Assembly (NCBI GenBank): GCA_027382625.1
Contig: JAJKFJ010021190.1
Span: 1-64,000, forward strand
Length of the DNA stretch: 64,000 nt
Direction: 5' to 3'
Origin: Tetmemena sp. SeJ-2015
Taxonomy: Eukaryota; Ciliophora; Spirotrichea; Sporadotrichida; Oxytrichidae
The notes beneath the pieces are model-generated. The model made no database searches, had not been told where the DNA came from, and saw only the letters and a program-made list of their open reading frames with translations. Positions 37,001 to 48,900 of this stretch are shown piece after piece. Each line of letters starts with the position of its first letter. Position 1 is the stretch's first letter. A program made the translations under genes and the position numbers.

Positions 37001-40000
37001 AACTGCTACAAATTTTAATAATTTGATTTTAAATTTAATTCTTTTTCTCAATAAATTCCTCAAACTTTTCATTAAGGAAAGCACTTTATGAGATTTTATA
37101 GAGAATAGATACTAAAAGTCATGCAATATGCATTATAAGCTGCGTAGTCTAGAAATAAAATAAATAAAATTATTAGTATTCGTATCCTACCGCGTCATAA
37201 GTGAAAATTTAAAATAATTTGCCTAAAACAAATTATATTGGGGCTTTAATTTAGTTACAAAAGTCGGGAGGCTTAAAGTAAAAATACTGGCTCAAATCTA
37301 TTGTGTTGTCAGTGGAACTTGTGTATAAATATTATTAATAATTATTAAGTATAAAAACCACTAAGAAGGAATATGAACAGTGGGGATCTTAGGATATGTG
37401 CAATCAAGAAACAATATAAAAATACAAAATAAATCGTTGTTTGTTACCAAAAGATTTATAGTTTTTAATAAAGCTTTCTGGTCAAGGTATCTTACAAATA
37501 ATTCAATTTAATTGCTATTTTAGGTTAATCTTATGTAAGCCCATATTTCGAAAGTATAGCTGCCTGCATCTTTGGCTGAGTCAGTTTAAATCATGATCTG
37601 CATTAAATGTAAATTTAAAAAGCAGTCTCATAAATAGAGTTTTGTTTGTGATTGAGTCATTGTAGAATGTGACCATACTTGGCTTGTTCACCATAGTAAT
37701 CTCGACAAGAGATATGCATAAGGTGTCGACAGCTCCTTGAGAGAGGTGGTAGCCAAATATTCGCTAGTCTGCTCCCACAGTATAAGCCAGAGCAATTTCT
37801 CCTTATACTGATATTAGAGAGACATCCAAAGATTGGCAATTCCAATAATAATTTTCAGCTATGTTATGATAGTAAAGGTTGAGAGTAAATGGCTTCTCAG
37901 ATTCAGTTGGAGAGTAGGTCATATCAGCATCTATAGCTATCATTTTAAGCTTATATGGTCTAATGTCGAGGTACTTTACTCCATTTGGATAGATCTTATT
38001 TTCAAACGGTCTGTAAACTAAAAATGGAGGCAGTGGAGTGCCATCCCATTAACGAACCAGATATAAAACTTAACCACAAGATTCATAATTATATATTAAG
38101 TATTTAAATTATTAAATCAATCGATTTTTTAGAAAAATTTTCCATTATACCTCAGAATTTTTTTCGTGATAGAAGGTTGTCATAACTAAGATAAATAAAG
38201 TTCAACTCTGAAAAGTGATATATAAATAAATGATTCGGTATTTTTAATTTAGTATTATAAATTAAATGGGACTTGAAGGCTGGAGAGTGGAGGAATTCTT
38301 CATGTTTAATTTGCCCATCTTTTTGAAGAAGGTGTCTTATTTTTGCATCTTTTTTCTTTGCATTAAAATAGCATTGTTGTCCTTCAAGTTTTAGTAGTAT
38401 GAGGTTGAGTAAATACTCTGATTGTCTCCAGCTTTAGTAAGATTTGTGTCAAAAGTGTTCAGAAATCAAATAATTTCAGTTCTTTTCCATCTTTCCAGCC
38501 AATCTGAGTTTCTATTGAGAGGATTAAATACTTTCATTGTCTAAATTTATGGCTTACATTATCTCAAAGGTGCAGGAGTGTTTCTTGAGTTCACTTTATT
38601 ATTGATTTGCCTCGATGATATTGATAATAGAGCTGTTAAGTGCCACTTTTAAAATAAATCATAAATTTAATAAAAAACGGAATTAGAATAGATATTCAGT
38701 AGAAGGGCTAAGACAGCATCATGTATTTCAATAAAAACCAATTTTCCATTTTCTTTTAAATTTTTCAGAATAATGAGCAATTTATAATGAAAGACAAAAC
38801 TTTAAAATCACTAATAAAGCAGCTGAAAAATATTTGAAATTATTTTGAATTATTATATTAATGCAATTTTTAACATTTAAAGCACCAAGCTTATTTATAT
38901 TATTAATGAATATTTTGTGTGTGAAAATATAATGACTGAAAAAACCTTTTAAGTGCTATAATAAAAAAGAGGGTTATAAAATTAATTTAATATGCTAAAT
39001 AATTATGATTGATTTACAATTAAATAATATAAATTAAGATGGATCAGTGAGAGATTAATCCCAATTCCCGGATCCGCTTATCGAGACGCCCGATAATAAA
39101 TATTAGCTTATCTTAAATAATTAAAACTAGTTATTATTTTAACTAAATTGATTCGATGTTTGAGAGATCTATTAAATATATAAATCTCAAGTTGGTAAAC
39201 AGGTTAGTTCATTGTGAGCTTGTAATAATTGGTTTGAGTGTTGCAGTTGTTGAGCGAGAGCTTAAAAAGCGAACCAAAAGTTCGGAATTCATCATATTTA
39301 GTAGCCGCTTTTATACCATTAAGAGTAAATGGAAGCGAAGGGTTGGTTGTTATTGTTATTGTGGACACTGATTCAGTAATTGCCTCGCTAATCAAAGTTC
39401 TAGCTACATCATTCTAAAATGAACTCCAACTCAATGAAGAGCAAGAGTAAATAAATTTAAAATCATTATCGGGTTTAAAAAGAGCCTAGAATACAGTTTT
39501 TGCAAGGAGCAAGTTCAAATTTGTTTATCACAGCCACTTTCTTTTTGATAGTCTGTCCAGTATATTTCTAATAGGCTGTCCCAAACATCATCAGGAAATC
39601 ATCTATAAAATATTAATGTATTATTTTAATCATCTCCTATTTGAAATAGCTAAACAATATGTACTATATATCTGCATTCAAGTGACATTTTTAAGTTTAG
39701 AAGGAGAGAATACTGTTAGTGGGATTGCTAATTTTCTTTAACTGGAATTCACTGGCTGACGAACCATCGGAAGTCAAAAGCACAGACACTAAACTATTAT
39801 TTAATTGCAAATGAGAATAACTATATTTAATGTGCGTTTATGAATATTTCAGCTGACCATTCTCCATAATCATTGAAATTAATCAGAATAAATAAATGAT
39901 TATTGTTAGAGTACATGAGTCCTTATATGTAGTATTTGTTGTCGACACTCACTCTTTTAGTTCGCATGCACTGAAATCATCAATTTATAACTATTATACA

Positions 40001-42379
40001 TTATAATATAGAGCATAATATTTATTTTTAGACTAAAATGAAATTTTATAATTCAAGTAAAGTTTTCTTTTTAAAACTGAGAAAGCATTTTATGAATATA
40101 ATTTGAGATTTTAAAGAATTGATTTGTAAATTAAGTGAATTAATTTTTAAATTTAATTCGTAAAAATAGAAAGTAGTGGAGATTATTTCTTGAAACATGG
40201 AGATTTATATTTTTATTGTTTCAGATTTGGCTTATAGTAAGTAAATTTTTTGCTATCTTAAAGTATTGAAAAATTTTGTAATTTTGTTGCAGGTTATCAA
40301 TTTGGTTTGTAAAGCATTGTAAAAAAGTAGATACCTAAATAAAGAAGTAAGTTTTTTACAAATAGAAAATTAAGAGATTTAGAAAAATAATTAACATTGA
40401 TAATTTCTTAAAAAGAAAGGTATCTTTATTGAAGTTAATTATGCTCTGTTTTTATTATTGTATAACACTTAACATTTCTAAACTTGCAAACATTACTTTT
40501 ATGAATAAATTATAAGAATATATAGTTCTTTGAGCGACGTCGAACCAGAACAGATTGCAAGCGATTTTTAATTTTAGCTAAAATATGTACAAATTAATTA
40601 TTAAAGACAATTCTTTATTAAATTCTACAATATATTTGAAATGCCTTATTGTTAACTGTGAGAGTGTAAGTTCCTCTGTAAATCAGATTGCTGCCAGCTG
40701 TAAAAAATATGAGAGGAACTGTCGATCCCCAGGTATTGAGAGGGCTAGAAGGTGCCAAGCAACCTCTCAAATAATCAAATTTGATTGGTATCTACTTTAT
40801 TATAAGGCTATGATGTAGAATCTGTGTTTGAGGAAATTGCAGATATTGTGTAGTAAACTTATTTATAGTTTTCACTGAACTTTTTATTTTATAAATATTA
40901 ATCTTATTCATAAATAAAATGAATGATTAGAATTATTAGTAATTTATAAGTATTATTTAATTATTTATTCAATTATTTGATTTATGGCTCTTCATGGATA
41001 TCAGGGCCCTGCACCACTCCAGAGAAGGTTGCTGTGCTTAGAGTAAGCATGTCCAACTACCAAATCATAGCTCTCTTGTAAATCTAGAATATAATTTTTT
41101 AGTATAAATAATGGTGCTTTTTGTTTAAAATTAATAGTGTTTATCCCATGCCTATGAGCTATCCTGCAATAAAGATCTTGTTGGGAAATCCCCACACTTG
41201 CCTAACTACAACATTATCCATTCTTTTTCCGTTTCCAATAAAATTCAATTTTTAGTCTTTATACTTTGCTTTTTAAATAAAATTTTCCATAGTTATAAGT
41301 TTCCGTTGTGTTATCCACATTAAAAACAATGAACTTATTATCAAAATTAACTAATTTACTCTATCAGTAGATTTTTTATATTCTGAAAGTATATTATTTA
41401 ATTTTTTTTTAAATTTTAAATTTATGTACCATAAATTGAATAGTGAGTTAGCTATTTGATAGATAGTTGAGAACTAGATAGTATTTAGAAATGAAAATAT
41501 AAATTGAGATAGCTGGGATTGTTTGTCTCAAAAATTGAAATTTACAAATTGGAGATGGTGTTTCCAGGTTAAGGTACAATATTTATGACATCCAACACTT
41601 AATAATTTAATAGTCTAAATTTTTCACTTAGCCATATTCTTAGGAAAAGATAAGCAGATAAGTGGGGTTGCTAAGGATGGCAGCAATTCTGTTGTACGGA
41701 GCTGTAGTTGTACTAGTCATAGCGCAGTCTTGGAAGTATAGTATCTCTCCAATCACTTAAATAAATTTTCTTAAGTTCCATCGGAATAAGCGTTTAGCTC
41801 AATATTAATATTGTAATTTAACAATTAAACATTAATTTATATCAATATAAATTTATAAATATTATTGATAGTAAGAAGAATAATTGCTACTTATTAGCTT
41901 TTGAATATTTTAGTGAGTGGATAATAATTTAATGAAGTATCGATTTTAAGCAGCAATTTAAAAAGAATATTATTTATTAAGCCAAAGGAAATTGTTATCG
42001 TGAGACTTCATTCCAAGAAAAGCAGAACCAGGAACTGACAAGATATCTTTATCATCGGAGCCACCTCCAATCAAAAGCCTTTCCATATCATAGGATGCTT
42101 CAAAGCATGTAGCAATTGTGGTTCCAGTGGTCCCTCCAATCACATTTGGATAAACCGCTTACTCGCAAGCTACTCCAGAAGGTACTGCTGAAGATGTTTA
42201 CAGGAAAACTCATTCTCAAATCAATCTTAAATAAAATAAAACTCCTCTAAAAAAAGTTAGATCAAATTAGGTTTCCTGAAGTTTGAGGCTTACAGCATAT
42301 AAAGAATTGCCTAAACGTGTCCTTAATTGTTAGAGCGAGTTTTACTCTTTATTTTTGGAGTTTTGACAGTGTTTATCAT
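31060..42379 (-). CDS. P3: large Cadg-like multi-pass membrane protein
   Basis: From ATG 42377-42379 to TGA 31060-31062, with TAA/TAG as Gln. Blocks in protein order: exon 1 (42294-42379); VIGGTTGTTIATCF and the following Gly-Gly block (41983-42180); VWGFPNKIFIAGQLIGMGQT (41130-41215); YLRGCLAPSSPLNTWGSTV (40640-40790); SEAITESVSTITI (39204-39395); LLSGVSISGSGNW (39040-39105); FIFSPSSADVGVYQLTVVLS, a Cadg/Ig-like strand pair (34490-34580); LTVNEKPLDENNLEN and IAPGFAAINISEAKAFTVRI (34230-34390); SNSMLDAVGNIGSGVSGATN (33780-33850); LWGMINTLQLIVNVPLFSLA (33600-33700); LLPSEQIEEGVFQFDPNDVE (33480-33545). Membrane spans follow: FLYSMGLLIFIGISAVLKIL, then 32631-33014, then 32302-32535 (MEIFNEMCILGNSYLLFVFT). 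The C-terminal tail is cytosolic-type, with ELPPGFFIQPELARLQ. It is probably a surface-exposed membrane protein. Two in-frame TGAs early in exon 2 are unexplained. Confidence 0.7.
33026..33067 (-). other. IES, pointer AG (P3, site 5)
   Basis: CT (plus strand) at 33026-33027 and 33068-33069. Removing 42 bp gives IYNLQLASKLMGRAL, matching P2 and P4. The pointer is only 2 bp here against 3-4 bp in the paralogs. Confidence 0.65.
34250..34285 (-). other. IES, pointer AAAGC (P3, site 4)
   Basis: AAAGC (plus strand) at 34250-34254 and 34286-34290. Removal of 36 bp restores SEAKAFTVRILNID. Confidence 0.85.
34584..34618 (-). other. IES, pointer ATTT (P3, site 3)
   Basis: AAAT (plus strand) at 34584-34587 and 34619-34622. 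Removal of 35 bp gives LPSFISYTDRNFIF. Confidence 0.75.
34703..34736 (-). other. IES, pointer TAGAT (P3, site 2)
   Basis: ATCTA (plus strand) at 34703-34707 and 34737-34741. Removal of 34 bp gives SSSAYRLPEYQDAEK in frame. A GT-AG intron reading of the same gap shifts the frame. Confidence 0.85.
38260..38660 (-). CDS. Extra coding-like insert inside P3 (unrelated to the paralogs)
   Basis: Between two shared blocks of P3 lies about 400 bp with minus-strand coding character that P2 and P4 lack. Pieces in order: NSSIINIIEANQQQSELKKH, then CTFEIMQAINLDNESIQ, then (other frame) MKVFNPLNRNSDWLERWKRT, FLNTFDTNLTKAGDNQSIYS and MQRKKMQKQDTFFKKMGKLN. Single TGAs separate some pieces and could lie in tiny IESs. 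The composition is hydrophilic, unlike the surrounding membrane protein. I do not recognise the product. It may be the MDSs of another gene lying inside a P3 IES. Confidence 0.35.
41796..41979 (-). other. IES, pointer GCT (P3, site 1)
   Basis: AGC (plus strand) at 41796-41798 and 41980-41982. Removal of 184 bp joins NFLWLNAYSDG. The internal sequence is not alignable to the P2 and P4 IESs at the same codon. Confidence 0.7.
42247..42293 (-). other. Spliceosomal intron 1 of P3
   Basis: 47 bp, donor GTAAGC, acceptor TTTTAG, after an 86-nt exon. It is in the same codon phase as in P2 and P4. Confidence 0.7.
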
Positions 42380-42944
42380 TTTAAAATATATAAAGGTTTA
42401 AACCATTATTCCCTTCATTATCATAAATTACAAAATGACTATTTAACCTTTTAATAAACTTAAAAAGCCTAATATATTGGTTTTATCTATCTTTACTAAT
42501 CAATTCCCTTAACTAATACTCTCTAATAAATTTTCAGTAGAATTTTGAAAGTTAAGATGATTAGGAATTTTAAGATTTTTTAGTTTCCCCTAAAAAGTTT
42601 CTGAACTAAATTTAATAAGAATCTGATGTATCTCATTTATTTCAATTTATATCTTTTTTCTTTTTCATGATGTATTAAACTGAGATAATAATAAAATAAA
42701 TGTGTCTTCAAAAAAATGTTTAAAGCATAATTAACCAAAGATTACCGAAGTTATTTTTAAATTTCAATGATATTTTTTAATTAAATTTCTAACTACTCTA
42801 TATATCGAGATTAAATATTAAATTTTAAATAAATATAAATCATTTAGAGTAAACAGCTTTATTTTTAATGTTTGTTTTAATGATTTTGCAAAATAAGAGT
42901 GTTATATTAGTGTAATTCAAATAAATAAAAGAATAAAGCTATGT
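42380..42944. other. Intergenic between P3 and P4
   Basis: About 565 bp, AT-rich. It lies between the P3 start and the P4 stop, so it would hold the P3 promoter and P4 3' end. No motif is supported. Confidence 0.4.
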
Positions 42945-45900
42945 TCAAATAAAATTGAGTTCAATCTTTAAAATAAGAATGTATTTGTTAAAAATAATCT
43001 TTTGGTTGTTGACATTTGATCTTAACTATTCTGCAGTTTAATCAAATAAATGCTCTTTGGAGTTGCTATCATTTATCACATTTACTATTTAAAATAGGAA
43101 AACATATGAACTGATGATAGTTTAAGTCTAAACTCTCAAAGCTAGGATATTTTATACCTGCGTTTTAATTAAGCTAATCAACTTTTAGGCCAAATTAGTT
43201 AGTGGTAAAACTATCCAAAGGAAATCTCTAATCTAATATTTCCTTTTAAAATAATAAAATGAAGTAATTAAAATTATATATATTTTATAAGCAATATTTA
43301 TTTAATGAAAAGGTTTTTTTAATTTTTTTCCCTCTAAATTCGTTATGTATCAAGGTAATCAATATGAAATAATGCTAAAAATATAAAGGAATATTTTAAG
43401 CACGTTTTATATTTTCATATGAAATTTTAATTATAAAGTCATTGTTACAAATAATAATCTACCAACATATTTTTTTGTTACTCTAATTCAGAAAATATGC
43501 TAGGGTTTTAATTAACTTTCAAAATTTCAAAAGGGAATTAAAAAGACAAGGATTAAGTTTAAAATTTATATTTTTTTAACTTGGTTTAAGTCTTGAAACT
43601 CATTTGAAGTTTTATTCTCAAAATAAATCATAAGGATGAATAAATTAAGCTCAAAAGCTCAATTACAATTAAAAATAATAAGGAATTTTATAATAATTTT
43701 AAAATTAGGTTAAAAAAGAATCTCTATTCCTCCATAATCGTAAAACAATAGATTTGTTTTTATTTAAATAAATTTCCTTTTCATTTATCTAATAACTGTT
43801 TTCGAAATGTTCAATAGCTTAAAGTTCGTCAACTGTTTTTACTTTTTGCTTTTGTCCTGCTTTTATTTAAAGCCTAGCTGGATCAGCATGGATAAATAAT
43901 CTAGGTGGGTGTTTTTAACCCTAGAGAGAGTTTTCTTCTCCACCACTGATAATAGCGTTTGTGGTATTAAACTCAAACTTTGAAAAATTAGTCATATCAA
44001 GGAGTCCATTGCTTTTAAATGAAAATATAATTGACACTAGATTCTGAGTACTCTCTGAGCAAAATTTAAAATGAATAATTATTAGCTTTTACTTTCTTTT
44101 GTTGATTTTGATCTTTATCTGATTCTTTTCGTGATCTATGTTCTCTTGACTTTCCACAAACATTGAGTTTTCACTCATCTATTATGAATTTTAAAAAATA
44201 TATTTGTTTCCTATTTAATTATTGGTGCTAGAATTCGAAGCTACTACTTCCTTTAAGAATTGTATTTCTTGTAGCATTTGTCCTTAATTTATTATAGGAG
44301 GTCTTTATTTGTGGAATAGAGAGTTTATTATTATTAAAAAGTTGACGAGGAAGTTTCCCAATGTGAATAGAATCATGAAGTAGCCTCCCACCTCCTTCAT
44401 ATCAGTGTTGTCCACAAAGTCAGTAAACATAAAAAGTAGATAGCTATTTCCCAAAATGCACATTTCATTGAAGATCTCCATTTTGTTTATATGAGGATCT
44501 TCAAAGGGCGCTACTCTAATTAAATAAAGGTAAAATCTAAATTATAAAACAGTAATCAGGTACATCTAGTTTAAATTAAACAATTGTAAGTTGATGAGCG
44601 ACTGAATAATGTAAACTTGAATCTGCACTCCGGGATATTCCATTAGAAAAATAGCGTTCATGCCAAACAAAAGCCTGCGCATAGTAAAATAAGAATGGAA
44701 GGCAAGAGCCGAGTTTTTCTCTATTTTCAATTCTGAATATAATGAACCGTACTTGCTGACTTCACTTGTCTGACTTAGTTCCTCCTTTTTTGTAATCAAA
44801 AGCAAGTAGATAGCGAAAGGAGAAAGAATTACAATTGTGCTAAAAATGAAAGAATATAAGGCACTACTATCTATAAAAATATGTTTTTACAATTATTTTA
44901 CCTTAAAAAAAACAATTTTACACTAAAGCTCGAGCCATTAGTTTTAAAGCTAACCTAAAATTAAATATCAATCGCTTAAAACTAAATTTACTAATTGAAT
45001 ATTGTAGAAGGCTGTTACAGAAAAGTCAAGATATCCTTCTAAAATAAACCTCAAAATAAAGTTGAAGTATAGCATCGACGATATTAAATTAATCGACACT
45101 TATTTTTAAAAATATTTTGAGCTCAATTATTCCAATTCTATAAGTCTAATTTATCAAGTAAATCTTTACAATTTATATTTTGGGAAAAAGTAGCTAATAT
45201 CTTTAGGATTACTTATATTCCAATAAAGATTAAAATGGCTATAGAGTACAAGAACATGCTGCCCAAATTTCTAATGGCAGTTTTACCATCGAATCGTAAC
45301 TAGTTAAGATCTTAATCTAAAATTTAGCATTTAATAATAAAGATTAAAATTAAAATTTTTGTCAAGACAAAAGATATCCATCATTTAGAAATTGTAGTTA
45401 TCTTCAACATCGTCAGGGTCAAATTAAAAGACCCCTTCCTCTATTTCTTCACTTGGAAGTAAATCGAACTTTACTATGTCCAATAGCATAATTTATTAAT
45501 CAATTTATGCAATAATTTAGCAATTAGAAAAAGACCATGACATTTGAAGGATACGCAAGTGAAAAAAGAGGAACGTTTACAATAAGCTATAGAGTATTTA
45601 TCATACCCCAAAGCAATTACAAAGACGTAGATCTACAATAAATATTAAAAAAGGAGTCAAAATGTTTACAGTAATATATTCAGTGCCATATTTCCCATTA
45701 TTATTGAGCTTGTTGCTCCAGAAATTCCAGATTCTATATTATCCAATACCCCAAACAACGAGTTAGATGATAAAATCATTATCAATTATCAATTTAATTA
45801 AATGACTATTGGGGAGGGATAGTTGCAACTAAATCAGTCTTTTGATTCAAGTAAAGGCCATTTTCAGAGCTGATAAACATAGAGCTTTTTTGAAATCTAA

Positions 45901-48900
45901 GGACTGCTTTATCTTTAATTTGAGACATTGACACAGTGGATAGGTATGAAAAAGAAAGCTTAAACTAAACTTTATAAGGCAAGAGCTTTTAAACTGTCCA
46001 CTCTAGTTCTGTAAGTTGATTAGTTTTTCCATTTTTAAAATATATCTGGATATTTGGTCTGATCAAGGCTGCGTTCAAAGCTTAGCTTTGCTAGTAAGGA
46101 GAGGAAAATAAAAGAGTGAGGATTCCCTTTGCATCTATGCTCAGTATTCTAACTGTGAAAGCAGAACAAAATTAAATCATTTTAATTTCGTAAAAAGCTT
46201 TAGCCTCTGAGATATTAATAGCTGCAAATCCAGGAGCGATACTATTCTCAAGATTATTCTCATCCAGAGGCTTTTCATTAACTGTCAGCGAAAACTATTT
46301 AAAAACTCTACTTCATCATTAAGATTATTTATAAAATTAATTATGAAATAATAGGAGTTAGAAGCTGGTAAAGGTTTTAATTTAATAAGAATAAATTAAA
46401 ATGTTTTCCTTAATCACTTAGCACAACAGTGAGCTAGTAAACTCCCACATCCGCACTACTTGGACTGAATATAAAGTTTCTATCAGTATAAGAAATCTAT
46501 AATTTAAAAAATGAACATTTAATAAATAAATGAAGCTTGGGAGAGGAGAACTTGAGTCTAGGAAAGCAGCTGAAAACACTTTATTTTTCTCGGCGTCTTG
46601 GTACTCTGGCAATCTAAAATAAAATTAAATAATTCATACTTTTTAATCTATAGGCTGAACTTGATTCAGCATTTACACTTTAGTCTGAGAGTTTCAAGAC
46701 AAACTATGGAGCAGCATTTATCAAATTGGCATAAGGATCTACTATTTGCACTTGGAACTCAATCTTTTCTTTTAAATCGCATTGAAATATAAATATGAAG
46801 CATATTTAGATAAATCCAAACCTTCGATTTAAGCTACTACTTAAATTTAAGTTTCTTTAATTTTAAATTTGGAAGGTGCTTGCACAAGTTGACATAGTGC
46901 ATGATATTGTGAAAGTTCTCTCATTAGAATTAAACGAGATGGAAATTGGCAAGTTGCTCCCATCAGTTAGTGTAGAACTATAAACTATGGAACTCGAGGG
47001 GCAATTTGATTATTAAAAGCTTGAAAATTTAATAACTTTAGCAGCAGCACCAATCTTGTAAACTTATAATTTATTCCTCATTAAAATACAAAGTTTCTTT
47101 ATATCTATATTCCCAATAAGTTAATTTTATTTTAAATTATAGAATATTAGTAAATTAAAACTACATTTGAGATGGGGCTGCCTGGGTATGTTATTTTGCA
47201 AGTTGAGCTATCGTAGAATAATACATTTACATAGAGGTAATTAAACTTAATTGCTTTATCATAGCAGAAAACTCTCCACCCATACCATTTATTGGAGTAG
47301 TAATAAGCTTGGTCAGGCTTATTAGCTGTGAGTTACATAGAGGTCATATCAAAAGACATGAACTAGTAATAATAATATCTTCCCATCGCGGGTCGTTGAA
47401 ATGAGCAAGTAATGGGACTACATTCAGGGATTAGCCAATTTTTATTTTGGCTCTCTAATTTTATGGACTTCAGAAGAAAAGGCTCCAATATTAAATGACT
47501 AAGAGTTCTTCTAGATATCAAAGTAGTAGTAAACGCTTGACCTAGATCCAGTCTTTGATGGATTGTATAATTCCTGAGTGCCGCAACCTACTACACTCTT
47601 AAAATTTTAAATTATTTTTATTTCACTTGGAATATAAGTAATAGTAAACATAACTTGCTGAATAGCTCTTCCCTTATAGTTGAGATTAAATTAAAATCTT
47701 TATTTTGATTGTATAATAAATAAGCGGCCGCAAGTTCCTGGTATCTAAATTAAAATTTGATTCGTCCACTCCCTGATTTGCAGCTTTTTATACAGCTAAT
47801 CAAAATTAAAAAGCTTAATATCAAACCTCAGAGTGATATTTGTAGCTCACTGGCATTCTTCCTCATTATCTATAAGAATATAATTGGATACACTACCACT
47901 GATTCATTCCTTTTAATTTCATAATAAATAATTAATTGTTTCATTATAAATTCTCAGCTATATTAGAAATGACAACTTTAAATTCATAGCCAGTATTGCA
48001 GCCTACAAAACCGTGAAACACTCCTTCAAACTTTAAACTTTGGTAGGCCTGTCCAGAAACGCTGTAATATAGTATAGTTAGATCTAAAATTCAATTTAAC
48101 TATAAAATATAAAATAAAAAAGAATGCATTTTAATGTTAAAGAGGCAAGAAAGAATAGATTTGTGTATCAAGAAAAAGTTTATTCTACAAGTAAATATCT
48201 ATCTAGATAAAATATATACTAAAATTTATTATGAAGTTTAATGATTCTTGATTTTATATATTTTTGGAATAAAAAGAGTCTTAAATAAAATCTATAATTT
48301 AATATAAATAATAAACAAGCCAATGTTTATTTAAAGATTGATTAAATCAATTTTATAAACAAAATGTTTTACCAAAAATTAAAAATCATTTTTAAATTAA
48401 TAATACTATTCCCAAATATAATGTAAATTTAATAAATCCTTTAGTACAGCATAAAAAAATAAGTAAATAATAAGAGCGTAATGAAATTTTATTTTCCTGA
48501 TTAAAAATAAATGTTATAGTATAATTAAGATTAGATAAAATTTAAAATATTTATATAATCAGTCGTAAATAAATTTCAGTGAATTTGGCTTATTTCAAAA
48601 AATAATGTAGGCATTTTAATAATATTTTTTTATAATTTTAAATGAAGAAATAACGAAACTCTAATATATCTAAAATTTAACTTATCTTTAGGGAAAATAA
48701 AATATAAATTTAATATTAAATTATTTTTATTTGAAGAATGCAATTTAGTATTTTTATGGATAATAGATATTAAAAGTCATGCAGTAGGCATTATAAGGTT
48801 CGTAGTCATTTAATATAATCAAAATAATTTTGAATTCATTCCGAAACACTTCATAAGTGAACATTTATAATATCAAAATCTATGCAATATATATTTAGTT

